Assembly (NCBI RefSeq): GCF_017115045.1
Contig: NZ_JABXKK010000104.1
Location: 1-64,000, forward strand
DNA from: Nostoc sp. NMS8
GTDB taxonomy: Bacteria; Cyanobacteriota; Cyanobacteriia; Cyanobacteriales; Nostocaceae
Direction of reading: 5' to 3'
Length of the DNA: 64,000 nucleotides
Below, piece by piece: positions 24,549-33,619 of the stretch. Below the pieces are notes generated by a model. That model saw only the letters and a program-made list of their open reading frames with translations, did no database searches and was not told the origin of the DNA. Every line of letters begins with the position of its first letter. Within the stretch, counting starts at the first letter, position 1. The position numbers and the translations under genes are program-made.

Positions 24549-26780
24549 ATGAGTACCGATTTTGTCCCCCAACCGCAGAACGACGATCGCTTTCTAGAAG
24601 AAGCGATCGATCTGTTACTGTTCTTGGAGCAGGAGTTGCCTAACTATACAAAAGACAGTAACCCTGGTACAGCTTTGGCTCTCATGGAAGCTGCTAGCTC
24701 TCTGCATTCGATTGCCATAGCAGCTGAGTTAGATGCCATTGCCATAGTTGCGGCTGCACTAGAAGAAATTTTTCAGCTTTTACATCAGTATCAGGCAACT
24801 GTCAACGCCCCCATCGCCTCCCTGTTGTCGGAAGGATTAGATTGCCTACAGATGCTATTGATGGCATTTTTAACGGCCTCGCAAGTTGACGAAGTAGAAA
24901 TTCTGGAGCGGATGTCTGCCATTGTTGCTTGTTTACAAGGAGAGTTTGGCGATCGCCAACAAAGCGTTATCCCCCAGGAAACAAACCTTGAGACATCGGT
25001 AAAGCAAGCGCAGGAATATCAACCAGTTATTCAGTTTGGCGATCGCTTGCCCAAGGTAGAATCTTCTGCGGAGCAAGTTATCGTTAAAGACAAGGAAAGT
25101 CTTGACAGGGAACTAATAGATGAAACTACCCCCCAGTCTGGCAGCCTTGTTCGCTTAGATACCGAGCAGCTTCCCATCAATGTAGGGGAACTAGCAAACC
25201 CGAAGGAGTATGGAGAAGGAGATTTTCATGCTTGGTTGGGGGATTTTTCCCTGCCTACTGAAGTATCCCTAGTTAAATCTGTTCGCGATCGCCATCCACT
25301 CTCTTTGCAAGAATCCATTTCTACCATTGTTGCAACAAGTATTCCAACCGCCACACCCATCAATATTCAACATCTTGAACAACTAAACACGCTAGTTGCA
25401 ACATTATTAACTACATATAATCAGCAAGCCTGTCAAGAAGAAGAACAGCAACATACCATCGGGCGGTTGCTCCGACAAGTTAAACGATTACAACACCTGC
25501 TCGATAACCTACAGGAATGGTCAGGACGTTTAGCAGCAATTTCAGATACCCTTTCTCCTCTAGCTGCTTCTCGCTCTCAGCAATTATACAGTACTCTGCA
25601 ATCTGTTTTGGCTGAAGCGTCTCAGGTGGCATCAACTGTTCATTCACTTAATAACAATCATCATCAGCTCAAACAAGAACTGATACAGCAGGAAAAGTTA
25701 CTTAACCGTTCTGCCGATTTAGTCAAAAAAGTTACAACTATTCCTTTAAAAGTAGCCTTAGAACCGTTGCATCGGCTTTGGCCTCAGTTACAAGCTCTAC
25801 AAGATAAGTCTGCTAAACTACATTTACAAATTAGCGATATCCAAGTCGATCGGGCATTTAGCGATCGCCTCCGTACCCTCCTGTTGCATATAAGTTGCTA
25901 TTTACTAGAGCAAAGTATTGAGTCTGGCCAAACACGCCAACAGCTAGGTAAAAATAGCAACGGTATTATTGAAATTGAAGTTTACCAGCAAGGAAATCAA
26001 CTGATTATTGATGGCTGTGATGATGGCGCAGGAATTAACTTATCTCAAATCTATCAACAAGCTTCAGCCCAAGGACTCGCCCTTACAAAACCGGGGGATA
26101 TTTTACAAGAACTGGTACTTGAACCAGAGGTTTCATCTGTTTTATACGATCGCGCTGCCTTAGAGTTAGGAGCAGAATTAACTGAAGTTTGCAAGCAATT
26201 AACAGCTATTCAGGGAAGAATAGTATTGAAGTCTAAAGCTGGACATGGTACAGCCTTCTCGCTTCAAATTCCCCTCGATCAAAAAATTGCTCAACTTATC
26301 GTCTGTCAAGCTAACTCCAGAGTCTATGCATTTATTGCCGATTCTGTAGAGCAGATTTGTCTATCCCAGTCTGAACAAATTATCCAAACTCAAGCGGGAC
26401 GTATGTTATTTTTGCAGTCTTCTGGCACCAGTGGCTTCCTTGGTCGTGCTGATGAGGATCTAACAACAGAAATGCTCGTCCCTATCCACTTATTGACTGA
26501 TGTGCTGACTTCTCATAACCAGCTTCCTACCTCAGTTACTACTTACAGCACAGACACACTAAATGCTTTCAAGCAGGATAAGCCTTTATTAGTATTTAGT
26601 TACTTAGACAAACGATGTGCTTTAGAAGTAGATTGCATCATCGGCAAGCAATCCACTGCGATCCATCCTCTGGGGGAAGCAATTCCAGTTGTTGCTTATA
26701 TCCAAGGAACTAGCATTCTTGCCAATGGGCAACTTAGCCTGGTTTTGGATGGTCAGCTTCTCACAAAATCTCTAACTTAA
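24549..26780 (+). CDS. ptxH: Degenerate CheA-like protein without receiver (PtxH-like)
   Basis: A 743-residue homologue of the CheA encoded upstream, with catalytic motifs eroded. Aligned by eye, the Hpt motif SAHTIKGSA becomes AASSLHSIA, so the phospho-acceptor His is Ser and Lys-Gly is lost. The N-box MIRNAFDHGIE becomes a segment reading LLLHISCYLLEQSIE without the Asn. G1 survives as CDDGAGI, but G2 (GRGIGL) is missing. The CheW-like domain (about 580-740) is preserved, with VVAYIQGTSILANGQLSLVL at the end, and there is no receiver. It is probably a structural or regulatory pseudokinase of the array. It starts 37 bp after ptxG and ends the operon. Confidence 0.8.
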   Translation: MSTDFVPQPQNDDRFLEEAIDLLLFLEQELPNYTKDSNPGTALALMEAASSLHSIAIAAELDAIAIVAAALEEIFQLLHQYQATVNAPIASLLSEGLDCLQMLLMAFLTASQVDEVEILERMSAIVACLQGEFGDRQQSVIPQETNLETSVKQAQEYQPVIQFGDRLPKVESSAEQVIVKDKESLDRELIDETTPQSGSLVRLDTEQLPINVGELANPKEYGEGDFHAWLGDFSLPTEVSLVKSVRDRHPLSLQESISTIVATSIPTATPINIQHLEQLNTLVATLLTTYNQQACQEEEQQHTIGRLLRQVKRLQHLLDNLQEWSGRLAAISDTLSPLAASRSQQLYSTLQSVLAEASQVASTVHSLNNNHHQLKQELIQQEKLLNRSADLVKKVTTIPLKVALEPLHRLWPQLQALQDKSAKLHLQISDIQVDRAFSDRLRTLLLHISCYLLEQSIESGQTRQQLGKNSNGIIEIEVYQQGNQLIIDGCDDGAGINLSQIYQQASAQGLALTKPGDILQELVLEPEVSSVLYDRAALELGAELTEVCKQLTAIQGRIVLKSKAGHGTAFSLQIPLDQKIAQLIVCQANSRVYAFIADSVEQICLSQSEQIIQTQAGRMLFLQSSGTSGFLGRADEDLTTEMLVPIHLLTDVLTSHNQLPTSVTTYSTDTLNAFKQDKPLLVFSYLDKRCALEVDCIIGKQSTAIHPLGEAIPVVAYIQGTSILANGQLSLVLDGQLLTKSLT

Positions 26781-26992
26781 ACTCAATACCTGTGCTTTTA
26801 CCCCCTAAATGACCAAATTGTGAATCATACCCTGACCAAAAATTAACGGCATTTCAAGGGTTATAGCCTAAACAGAACATAAAACTTTGCATAAAATGGG
26901 AGCAACGTGATTTTGTGAAGTCAGATGAAAAACGAGCGATCGCTAAAATACTCAAGATTATCGAGAGCGGTAAGAGTGCAAGTAAAAGAGGT

Positions 26993-29900
26993 TTAAAGTT
27001 TTACGCTCTCTTCGTTTAAGGAAGATAACTTAATCCGCCGACTTTCACGCGATAGTGGTACTAAAACTGGGGCTTGACTTTGAGCATTGCTTTCTTTAAA
27101 GCTTTCCACCACCTTAGATAATTCTGCAATTGTCGATGCCTCAAATACGCTACGCAAAGGCAACTCCACGTGTAAGGCGTCGCGCACTCTAGAGACAAGC
27201 TGAGTTGCCAGTAATGAATGACCCCCTAATTCAAAGAAATTATCATAAATTCCTACGCTCTTAAGTCCCAAAACCTCAACAAAAATTTTCACTAGCACTT
27301 GTTCAACAGGAGTGCGAGGTGCGATGTAATTTTCAGGGAATTGCGGCTTGATTCCATTATGGAATGCTCTTAAAGTGCGGCGATTGACTTTACCATTAGC
27401 TGTTAGAGGTAAAGACTCCAATACTACAAAACCTGATGGCATCATGTATTCAGGCAGTTTTTGTGCTATGTAAGTCTGCAACTGCGGCACTAACTTACGT
27501 GCTGCTTTGGTTTGTAGGGGATTATTACCGTAAGATTGCCAGGGTCGAGAGAGAGTCGTGCTATGGGGAAAAATAGTTTTTTTACCTACTTCATCTTGCC
27601 GTACAAAAACTACGTCATAATGTCCTTCAGTACTTGAATTTGTCCAGGTAATATCAACGCTATAAGGTACGTTCAGCGCATAGAAATCTTCTGGCTCTAC
27701 TCCGAAATTTTCTAGTTCTTGCAAAGTTTTACGTATTTGACCTACAGTTTTAAAACCTTCTACGTCTGATAGCCATTCTACTGTTTTAATTGCTGACATC
27801 AGCCGCGCATTAGGTACATTGATAATGCTTAATATTTCTGGTTTATTCTCAATTAATAATTGGCGCACTGCTGAGACTGTGAGATTATCTTCAGACCAGT
27901 TCAGCACTGAATGATTTCCAGTATTACTAACAATTTCGGCACTAATATGAAGAATCACATTGTAACGAAACTCAGTTAACTCATTGTGATGTTTACCCCG
28001 TATCAGTTGGATTTGTACATGATTAATTTGCGGAAAGCGTTGCTTGATTGCAGTAAAAAAATCTGGATCAATAACTAACTCTGTCTCTTCAAATATTTGC
28101 CTTTGTATCCGTTGTTGTAACTCGAAGCAGGTAAGGGAAGGTTCAGCTTGATACAGTTGGACTGAGGTATGAAAAGCTTGCAAGAGCGACAAATTACGCA
28201 CATCCCCTATGAAGATAAAGCCACCTGGAGCACTTGCCTGCACAGCACCTTCTAATACACTAATCAGATAATCAATACTAGGAAAATATTGTACAACTGA
28301 GTTCAGAATTACTGCATCAAAAGCTGCTGTTTCTACTTTCTCGAAGTCAGTAGCCATTTGCTGATACAGTGTTACCTGCGGCATTTCTTGTTTTTGTAGT
28401 TGTTGCTGAATGTAGTTAAGTGAAACTGAGGAAAAGTCTGTTCCCCAATATTTAGTGCAATGAGATGCAATTCTAAATAGAATCAAGCCTGTTCCACAAC
28501 CAATTTCTAACACTCGTTTGGGTTGCAAAGCCAAAATCTGCTCGACTTGCTTATCCACCCATTCACGCATCTGTTCTGCTGGAATAGGCTGATTTGTGTA
28601 ACTGCTATTCCAGCCGACAAAATTGAATGTAGGATCTGAATCAGTAGATTGATTATAAGTTTCGTTATACAACATCTGCCATTGCAAAACCTGCTCATTC
28701 TGCAATTGCATTAATTGCAAATTCTCCTGTTCGTTACTGTATTCAGTTTTTGGTACTACATAAGCTACTAGACGCTTTTCCTGTTCATCCTCACGAGTTA
28801 TTACTACAGTTTGCTGTACTGCTGGATGCTGACTCAGTACCGCTTCAATTTCTCCCAACTCAATACGATAGCCACGAATTTTTACCTGCTCGTCGAGGCG
28901 ACCTAAAAATTCAATGTTGCCATCTACTCGATAGCGAACTAAATCACCTGTTTTATAAAGTCGCGCTTTTGACTTATTAGTAAAAAAATGATAAATGAAG
29001 GATTCAGCAGTTAACTCAGGATGGTTTAAATAACCTCGTGCTAACCCATCACCACTTATGTACAACTCTCCCGGAACGCCAATAGGTACTGGTTGTAAAT
29101 GTTTATCTAATATATAAAGTTTTGTATTGGCGATCGCACAACCAATTACAGGTGCTAAATTATCTTTATTCTTAACAGAAATATGACCAGAAGTTGTTAC
29201 AACCGTGTTCTCCGTTGGCCCATAATTATTAAATACTTGGAAAGAGTGGGAAGCTAAAGGATATTGATTTAGTTTGTCTCCACCTGTGAGTAATATTCGT
29301 AAAGCTGCGTTCTTAGGAAAATCTAATAATAAAACTTTCTCAGTTAAAGGTGTTGGGATGAAAGAAATTGTTATCGCTTTTGATACTAGCCAATCTCGGA
29401 TATGGTCAGGCGATCGCCTGGTTTCATCATCTACAATATAAATGCTTGCCCCAGTACTAAGATAAGGCCAAATTTCCCAACCGTAAGCATCAAAGCCAAC
29501 TCCAGAAATCTGCGTTGCTCGGTCAAGGGGTGAAACTGCAAACGCTTTTTGATGCCAAAATACTAAATTTAACAATCCCCTATGTTCAATTTTAACCCCT
29601 TTAGGTTTTCCAGTTGAGCCAGAGGTATAAATGACATAAGCGAGGTTATCTACTATAACTTTACTAGTAAGGTTATCTTCAATTTCTTGAGAAATAATCT
29701 GCCAATCTTTATCTAAACATATTATTTGTGAATTAGAGTTTTTCAGACGTTCAAGCCATCGCTCCTGAGTTAATAAAACTGATACTTCACCATCTTCAAG
29801 CATAAAAGTTAAACGTTCAGATGGATAGCTTGGATCTAGAGGTACATAAGCTCCACCTGCTTTCAGGATGCCCAACATCCCGATTACCATATCAAAAGAG

Positions 29901-31720
29901 CGTTCGACATAAAGTCCTACTAAAACTTCGGTTTTAACTCCTAATTTTTTTAGATAATGTGCAAGTTGATTACTGCGTATATTTAACTCTTTGTAGCTGA
30001 GTTGTTTATCGCCAAATACTAGCGCGATCGCATCGAAATTCTGTTCTGCAAAGCTCTCAAATAACTGATGTATACACTTATCTTGAGGATAATTTGCCTG
30101 GGTATTGTTCCATTCAGTTAATAATTGATTTAGCTCAGATTCCCTTAAAAATGGTAAATGTGCAATCCGTTCTTCTGGATTTACAACTATACCTTCTAGT
30201 AACATTTGGAAGTGTCCTAGCATCCTGCTGATAGTAGCGTCATCAAATAAATCAGTGCTATAAATTACAAAACCACTAATCCCTTCTGAGCTATCTGCCC
30301 ATAACCCATTTTGAGTATTTGGTTCCCACAAGTGGAACTCCAAATCAAAGCGCGTTGTTTCCGTTTCAAAAGGTAGCGAGCTTAAAGTTAAACTAGGTAA
30401 CTCTAAGGCTGTCATCGGCGCATTTTGGAGCGCGAAAACAACTTGGAATAGTGGATTTTGATTTAAATTGCGCTCTGGATGCAGTTCTTCTACAAGTTTT
30501 TCAAAAGGTAAATCTTGATGAGCATAAGCAGCTAAAGCTACCTCTTTAACTCGACTCAATAGTTCCCGAAAAGTTGGGTTTCCTGATAGATCGGTACGAA
30601 GTACTAAGCTATTGACAAAAAAACCAATTAATCCCTCAATTTCACTACGGTTGCGATTGGCAATAGGTGAACCAATAGTAATATCTTCTTGCTGTGTGTA
30701 GCGGTAAAGTAAAATTTGGAATGCTGCCAGCAGGGTTATGAATAAAGTTACCCCTTCTTGTTGTCCGAGAGCTAAAAGTGCTTCGCTCAAACTTTTTGAT
30801 AATTGCAGAGGTTGCCTTGCACCCTGATAAGTTTGGGCAGCTAATCTTGGTCTATCGGTTGGCAAGTTTAGCATAGAAATGCCGTCTAATTGCTTCTGCC
30901 AGTAACTTAGTTGCTTTTCTAATACTTCCCCTTGCAACCATTGGCGTTGCCAGTATGCAAAGTCTGCATATTGGATTTTCAGTTCCGGTAGAGGAGAAGG
31001 CTGATTGCTGGCAAAGGCTGTGTAGAGTGCTGCTATCTCTTGAATCAGCACTCCAATAGACCAACCATCGGAGACAATGTGGTGCATAGTCAGCAGCAGG
31101 ATGTATTGTGTCTCATCCAACCACAGCAGTTTTACTTGCAGCAACGAATCAGTTGATAAATTGAAAGGACGTTGAGCTTCTTGTGTAGTGAGTCGTCGTG
31201 CTTGTATTTCTCGTTCGGCTTGTGGCAGTTGCCGTAAATCTATTATTGGTAAACGTATTGTTAGGGTGGGATTAATTACCTGAACTGGTTGCCCTTTTTG
31301 TACGACAATAGTGGTGCGTAAAGCTTCATGTCGTTGCACGATTTCGTTAAAAGTTTGCTCTAGCGCGGCTAATTTCAGCGAACCTGTTAAATGTAGTGCT
31401 AGTGGAATGTTATAGAAAGGATTATTAGGGATTAATTGGTCAAGAAACCACAGCCGTTGTTGAGCAAAAGAAAGGGGAAGATTTTCTGACCGCAAAATAG
31501 GTACAAGAGGTCTAAAGCTGTGGTTATTAGTGCGATTAGATGCTTCTAGAAATTCAATAATTTCTGCTTTGCGCTCTTGAATTTCTGCACGCAATTCTGG
31601 TGTAAGAATTCCATCAGGGGCGTTAGCGCGAAACTTTTCACCATCAATAAAAACTTGAATATCTAAGCTGCGAAGATAAGTTAAAAATTCAACCGTATTC
31701 AAAATTAAACCCCTTCGCAA
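26993..31720 (-). CDS. NRPS module with TubC docking domain: C-A-NMT-PCP (predicted N-methyl-Leu)
   Basis: A 1575-residue single-module NRPS. An N-terminal TubC-type docking domain (about residues 8-60, FLTYLRSLDIQVFIDGEKFR) is followed by a condensation domain (HHIVSDGW, about 211-218). The adenylation domain (about 545-1035) has YTSGSTGKPKG and NNYGPTEN. An N-methyltransferase is inserted between A8 and A9 (VLEIGCGTG at about 1069), and a carrier domain has GGHSLL at about 1499. Specificity residues read by hand are D-A-W-F-L-G-N-V-V-K, the published leucine code. No thioesterase is present. The docking domain implies an upstream partner protein. It is transcribed leftward and separated from the other NRPS genes by a glycosyltransferase and a divergent hydrolase. 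Confidence 0.93.
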   Translation of the reverse strand: MRRGLILNTVEFLTYLRSLDIQVFIDGEKFRANAPDGILTPELRAEIQERKAEIIEFLEASNRTNNHSFRPLVPILRSENLPLSFAQQRLWFLDQLIPNNPFYNIPLALHLTGSLKLAALEQTFNEIVQRHEALRTTIVVQKGQPVQVINPTLTIRLPIIDLRQLPQAEREIQARRLTTQEAQRPFNLSTDSLLQVKLLWLDETQYILLLTMHHIVSDGWSIGVLIQEIAALYTAFASNQPSPLPELKIQYADFAYWQRQWLQGEVLEKQLSYWQKQLDGISMLNLPTDRPRLAAQTYQGARQPLQLSKSLSEALLALGQQEGVTLFITLLAAFQILLYRYTQQEDITIGSPIANRNRSEIEGLIGFFVNSLVLRTDLSGNPTFRELLSRVKEVALAAYAHQDLPFEKLVEELHPERNLNQNPLFQVVFALQNAPMTALELPSLTLSSLPFETETTRFDLEFHLWEPNTQNGLWADSSEGISGFVIYSTDLFDDATISRMLGHFQMLLEGIVVNPEERIAHLPFLRESELNQLLTEWNNTQANYPQDKCIHQLFESFAEQNFDAIALVFGDKQLSYKELNIRSNQLAHYLKKLGVKTEVLVGLYVERSFDMVIGMLGILKAGGAYVPLDPSYPSERLTFMLEDGEVSVLLTQERWLERLKNSNSQIICLDKDWQIISQEIEDNLTSKVIVDNLAYVIYTSGSTGKPKGVKIEHRGLLNLVFWHQKAFAVSPLDRATQISGVGFDAYGWEIWPYLSTGASIYIVDDETRRSPDHIRDWLVSKAITISFIPTPLTEKVLLLDFPKNAALRILLTGGDKLNQYPLASHSFQVFNNYGPTENTVVTTSGHISVKNKDNLAPVIGCAIANTKLYILDKHLQPVPIGVPGELYISGDGLARGYLNHPELTAESFIYHFFTNKSKARLYKTGDLVRYRVDGNIEFLGRLDEQVKIRGYRIELGEIEAVLSQHPAVQQTVVITREDEQEKRLVAYVVPKTEYSNEQENLQLMQLQNEQVLQWQMLYNETYNQSTDSDPTFNFVGWNSSYTNQPIPAEQMREWVDKQVEQILALQPKRVLEIGCGTGLILFRIASHCTKYWGTDFSSVSLNYIQQQLQKQEMPQVTLYQQMATDFEKVETAAFDAVILNSVVQYFPSIDYLISVLEGAVQASAPGGFIFIGDVRNLSLLQAFHTSVQLYQAEPSLTCFELQQRIQRQIFEETELVIDPDFFTAIKQRFPQINHVQIQLIRGKHHNELTEFRYNVILHISAEIVSNTGNHSVLNWSEDNLTVSAVRQLLIENKPEILSIINVPNARLMSAIKTVEWLSDVEGFKTVGQIRKTLQELENFGVEPEDFYALNVPYSVDITWTNSSTEGHYDVVFVRQDEVGKKTIFPHSTTLSRPWQSYGNNPLQTKAARKLVPQLQTYIAQKLPEYMMPSGFVVLESLPLTANGKVNRRTLRAFHNGIKPQFPENYIAPRTPVEQVLVKIFVEVLGLKSVGIYDNFFELGGHSLLATQLVSRVRDALHVELPLRSVFEASTIAELSKVVESFKESNAQSQAPVLVPLSRESRRIKLSSLNEESVKL

Positions 31721-31969
31721 GTATTGTTATTTATTAGAAGTGAGTAGGCAGCTATGCTGGAAGAATATTGCTTGTATCATAAGCTTTTTAACATTTTTCA
31801 ACTGGATAGTTCTTTTTGCCAAGCTGCACTGCTTATTACCTAACCCAGCATTTCTATCACACTTATAAGACTGCATAAATCATTCCTGGGAATGAAACTT
31901 GGATGATTATAACTATGGTATGAAGCTAAAAGAGAATGCAGTGAACAAGATATCGTAAGGTTTAGGCTC
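31721..31969. promoter_or_regulatory. Divergent intergenic region between NRPS gene and alpha/beta hydrolase
   Basis: 249 bp between divergently transcribed genes must hold both promoters. It is AT-rich, and I could not assign boxes reliably. No terminator hairpin is present. Confidence 0.4.
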
Positions 31970-33079
31970 ATGATATTCATGCCTCATAATTTTCTGCTTG
32001 TATGGCTGATTCAACTGCTGTCAATCGGCGTACTTGGCGGTGGAATCTACATTCTCTATGAGTGGTACGAACGAGAACTTGTAGGAACATCTTACTTGGT
32101 GGCGGGGCTAGTAATGATTCTGTGGACTTTTGCTGGTCGTTTTATCAGCTTGCCACTGTTGCGCCGTCCTGGAGCCGAAGAACCTAAGTTTATGCGTAGC
32201 AAAACTGTGCAACGTTTGCCACGACCGGATGGTAGTGTACTGCAAGTAGAGTTTTTTGGCCCTGAAGATGGTCAACCGATTATCTTGTCACACGGTTGGG
32301 GGCCGAACAGTACTATATGGTATTATGCCAAACGACAACTGAGCGATCGCTTCCGAGTAATTGTTTGGGATCTACCAGGGTTAGGAAAATCCGCCAAACC
32401 GAAAAACAACGATCATTCTATAGAAAAATATGCCCGTGACTTGGAAGCTGTTGTTGCCATAGCAGGAGATAAACCTGTTATCTTGGTGGGACACAGCATG
32501 GGTGGGATGATTAACCTGACATTCTGTCGGCTGTTTCCAGAGCAATTAGGGAGTCGGGTAGCTGGGTTAATTCTTGTAGATACTACTTACACCAATCCGG
32601 TAAAAACTTGTCTCTTTAGCAATCTGGCACGTAAATTGCAGAAACCGCTACTCGAACCTGTGTTGTACCTGACTATCGTGCTGTGGCCACTTTTTTGGTT
32701 GATGACTTGGCTCTCGTATTTCAATGGTTCGCTATACATCACTGTCGAACTATCTGGATTTACGGGTACTGAAACACGGGGTCAACTAAGTTTTGCAGGT
32801 CTATTATCAGCATTGGGTTCGCCTGGTGTTCTGGCTCGTGGCACACTGGGAATGTTGAAGTTCGATGAAACACAAACACTTGCAACTATTAACGTACCTG
32901 TGTTGGTTGTTTGTGGTAATTCAGATATAGCGACAAAACCTGTGGCGAGCGATCGCATGAAAGCAGAATTGCCTTACTCTGAAAGAGTCACCCTAAAACC
33001 AGGTGGACACATGGCATTGATGGAACGAAACCAGCAGTTTTCCGAAGCAGTCAGCACGTTTTCTGCTGGCTGCTTATAG
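31970..33079 (+). CDS. Membrane-anchored alpha/beta hydrolase
   Basis: A 369-residue protein. Two hydrophobic segments at the N-terminus (about residues 8-28 and 41-60) anchor an alpha/beta-hydrolase fold. It has HGWG oxyanion region (about 104-107), the nucleophile elbow GHSMGG (Ser about 177), the acid likely in VVCGNSDIATKP (about 315), and the final His in PGGHMALME (about 346). Substrate is unknown. The position next to NRPS genes could mean product processing or export-linked hydrolysis, but it faces the other way. An alternative start is ATG at 31979. Confidence 0.85.
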   Translation: MIFMPHNFLLVWLIQLLSIGVLGGGIYILYEWYERELVGTSYLVAGLVMILWTFAGRFISLPLLRRPGAEEPKFMRSKTVQRLPRPDGSVLQVEFFGPEDGQPIILSHGWGPNSTIWYYAKRQLSDRFRVIVWDLPGLGKSAKPKNNDHSIEKYARDLEAVVAIAGDKPVILVGHSMGGMINLTFCRLFPEQLGSRVAGLILVDTTYTNPVKTCLFSNLARKLQKPLLEPVLYLTIVLWPLFWLMTWLSYFNGSLYITVELSGFTGTETRGQLSFAGLLSALGSPGVLARGTLGMLKFDETQTLATINVPVLVVCGNSDIATKPVASDRMKAELPYSERVTLKPGGHMALMERNQQFSEAVSTFSAGCL

Positions 33080-33217
33080 CTCAATACAGTTCAGTTAAGC
33101 ATTTCTGCCTTCTCTGCGCCTCTGTGGTTCGTTAAAAAAATTAACTTTGACAAAGAGTTTTAGCCTTAACTGAACCGTATTGGCTTATATCTAGGATCGC
33201 TACTGAAGCTTATTTAA

Positions 33218-33358
33218 CGTGAGTTCGACAAGTATTATTTGACCTCTCCCCCAACCACTCTCCGACACGGAGAAGGGAGCAAAAGCTGAATTTTTCGCTA
33301 CTCCTCCCTCTCCGAAACGGAAAGGGAGGCTGGGAGGGAGAGGTTTGTCGAACTCACG
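33218..33358. mobile_element. 141-bp MITE with 14-bp TIRs and 9-bp target duplication
   Basis: Perfect 14-bp terminal inverted repeats (CGTGAGTTCGACAA at 33218-33231 and its complement at 33345-33358) are flanked on both sides by CTTATTTAA (33209-33217 and 33359-33367). The interior contains purine/pyrimidine-rich inverted segments (CTCTCCGACACGGAGAAGGG and CTCTCCGAAACGGAAAGGG). There is no coding capacity, so it must be mobilised in trans. Confidence 0.9.
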
Positions 33359-33412
33359 CTTATTTAAAGGCAGATGTACTTAGTACAGTTTTGCGTAAAA
33401 GCGTAGCGTTTC

Positions 33413-33580
33413 CAATGCAAGTCGAGGCATTAACAATGCAAGCCGACGCATTAACGATGCAAGCCAATGCATTAACGATGCAAGCCAATGCATTAACGAT
33501 GTAAGTCGATGCATTAACGATGCAAGCCAATGCATTAACAATGCAAGTCGGCGCATTAACAATGCGGCCGACGTATTCAT
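33413..33580. repeat. 21-bp tandem repeat array, about eight units
   Basis: Units of the form CGATGCAAGCCAATGCATTAA repeat from 33413 with a strict 21-bp period (seven near-complete copies and a decayed eighth). Each unit junction contains TGCAT/ATGCA inverted pairs. Because 21 is a multiple of 3, open frames run through on the minus strand as a heptapeptide repeat, but composition and the absence of start signals argue against a gene. The array lies between the MITE and the SPS-like gene. Confidence 0.92.
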
Positions 33581-33619
33581 TGCCATTGCAGGGTATTGCC
33601 AAATTTAATTCGCTACGAA

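Noticed and set aside
26918..27018. Short plus-strand frame reading KSDEKRAIAKILKIIESGKS after ptxH
   Set aside because: Only 34 codons, overlapping the end of an NRPS gene on the other strand, with no recognisable family. It could be a remnant, but this is not supportable.
33413..33580. CRISPR array
   Set aside because: Units are contiguous 21-bp repeats without unique spacers, and no cas genes are present.
33360..33602. Open frames (80 and 68 codons, minus strand) across the 21-bp array
   Set aside because: They exist only because the repeat period is divisible by three. Two frames are open at once, there is no ribosome site, and there is no protein-like composition.
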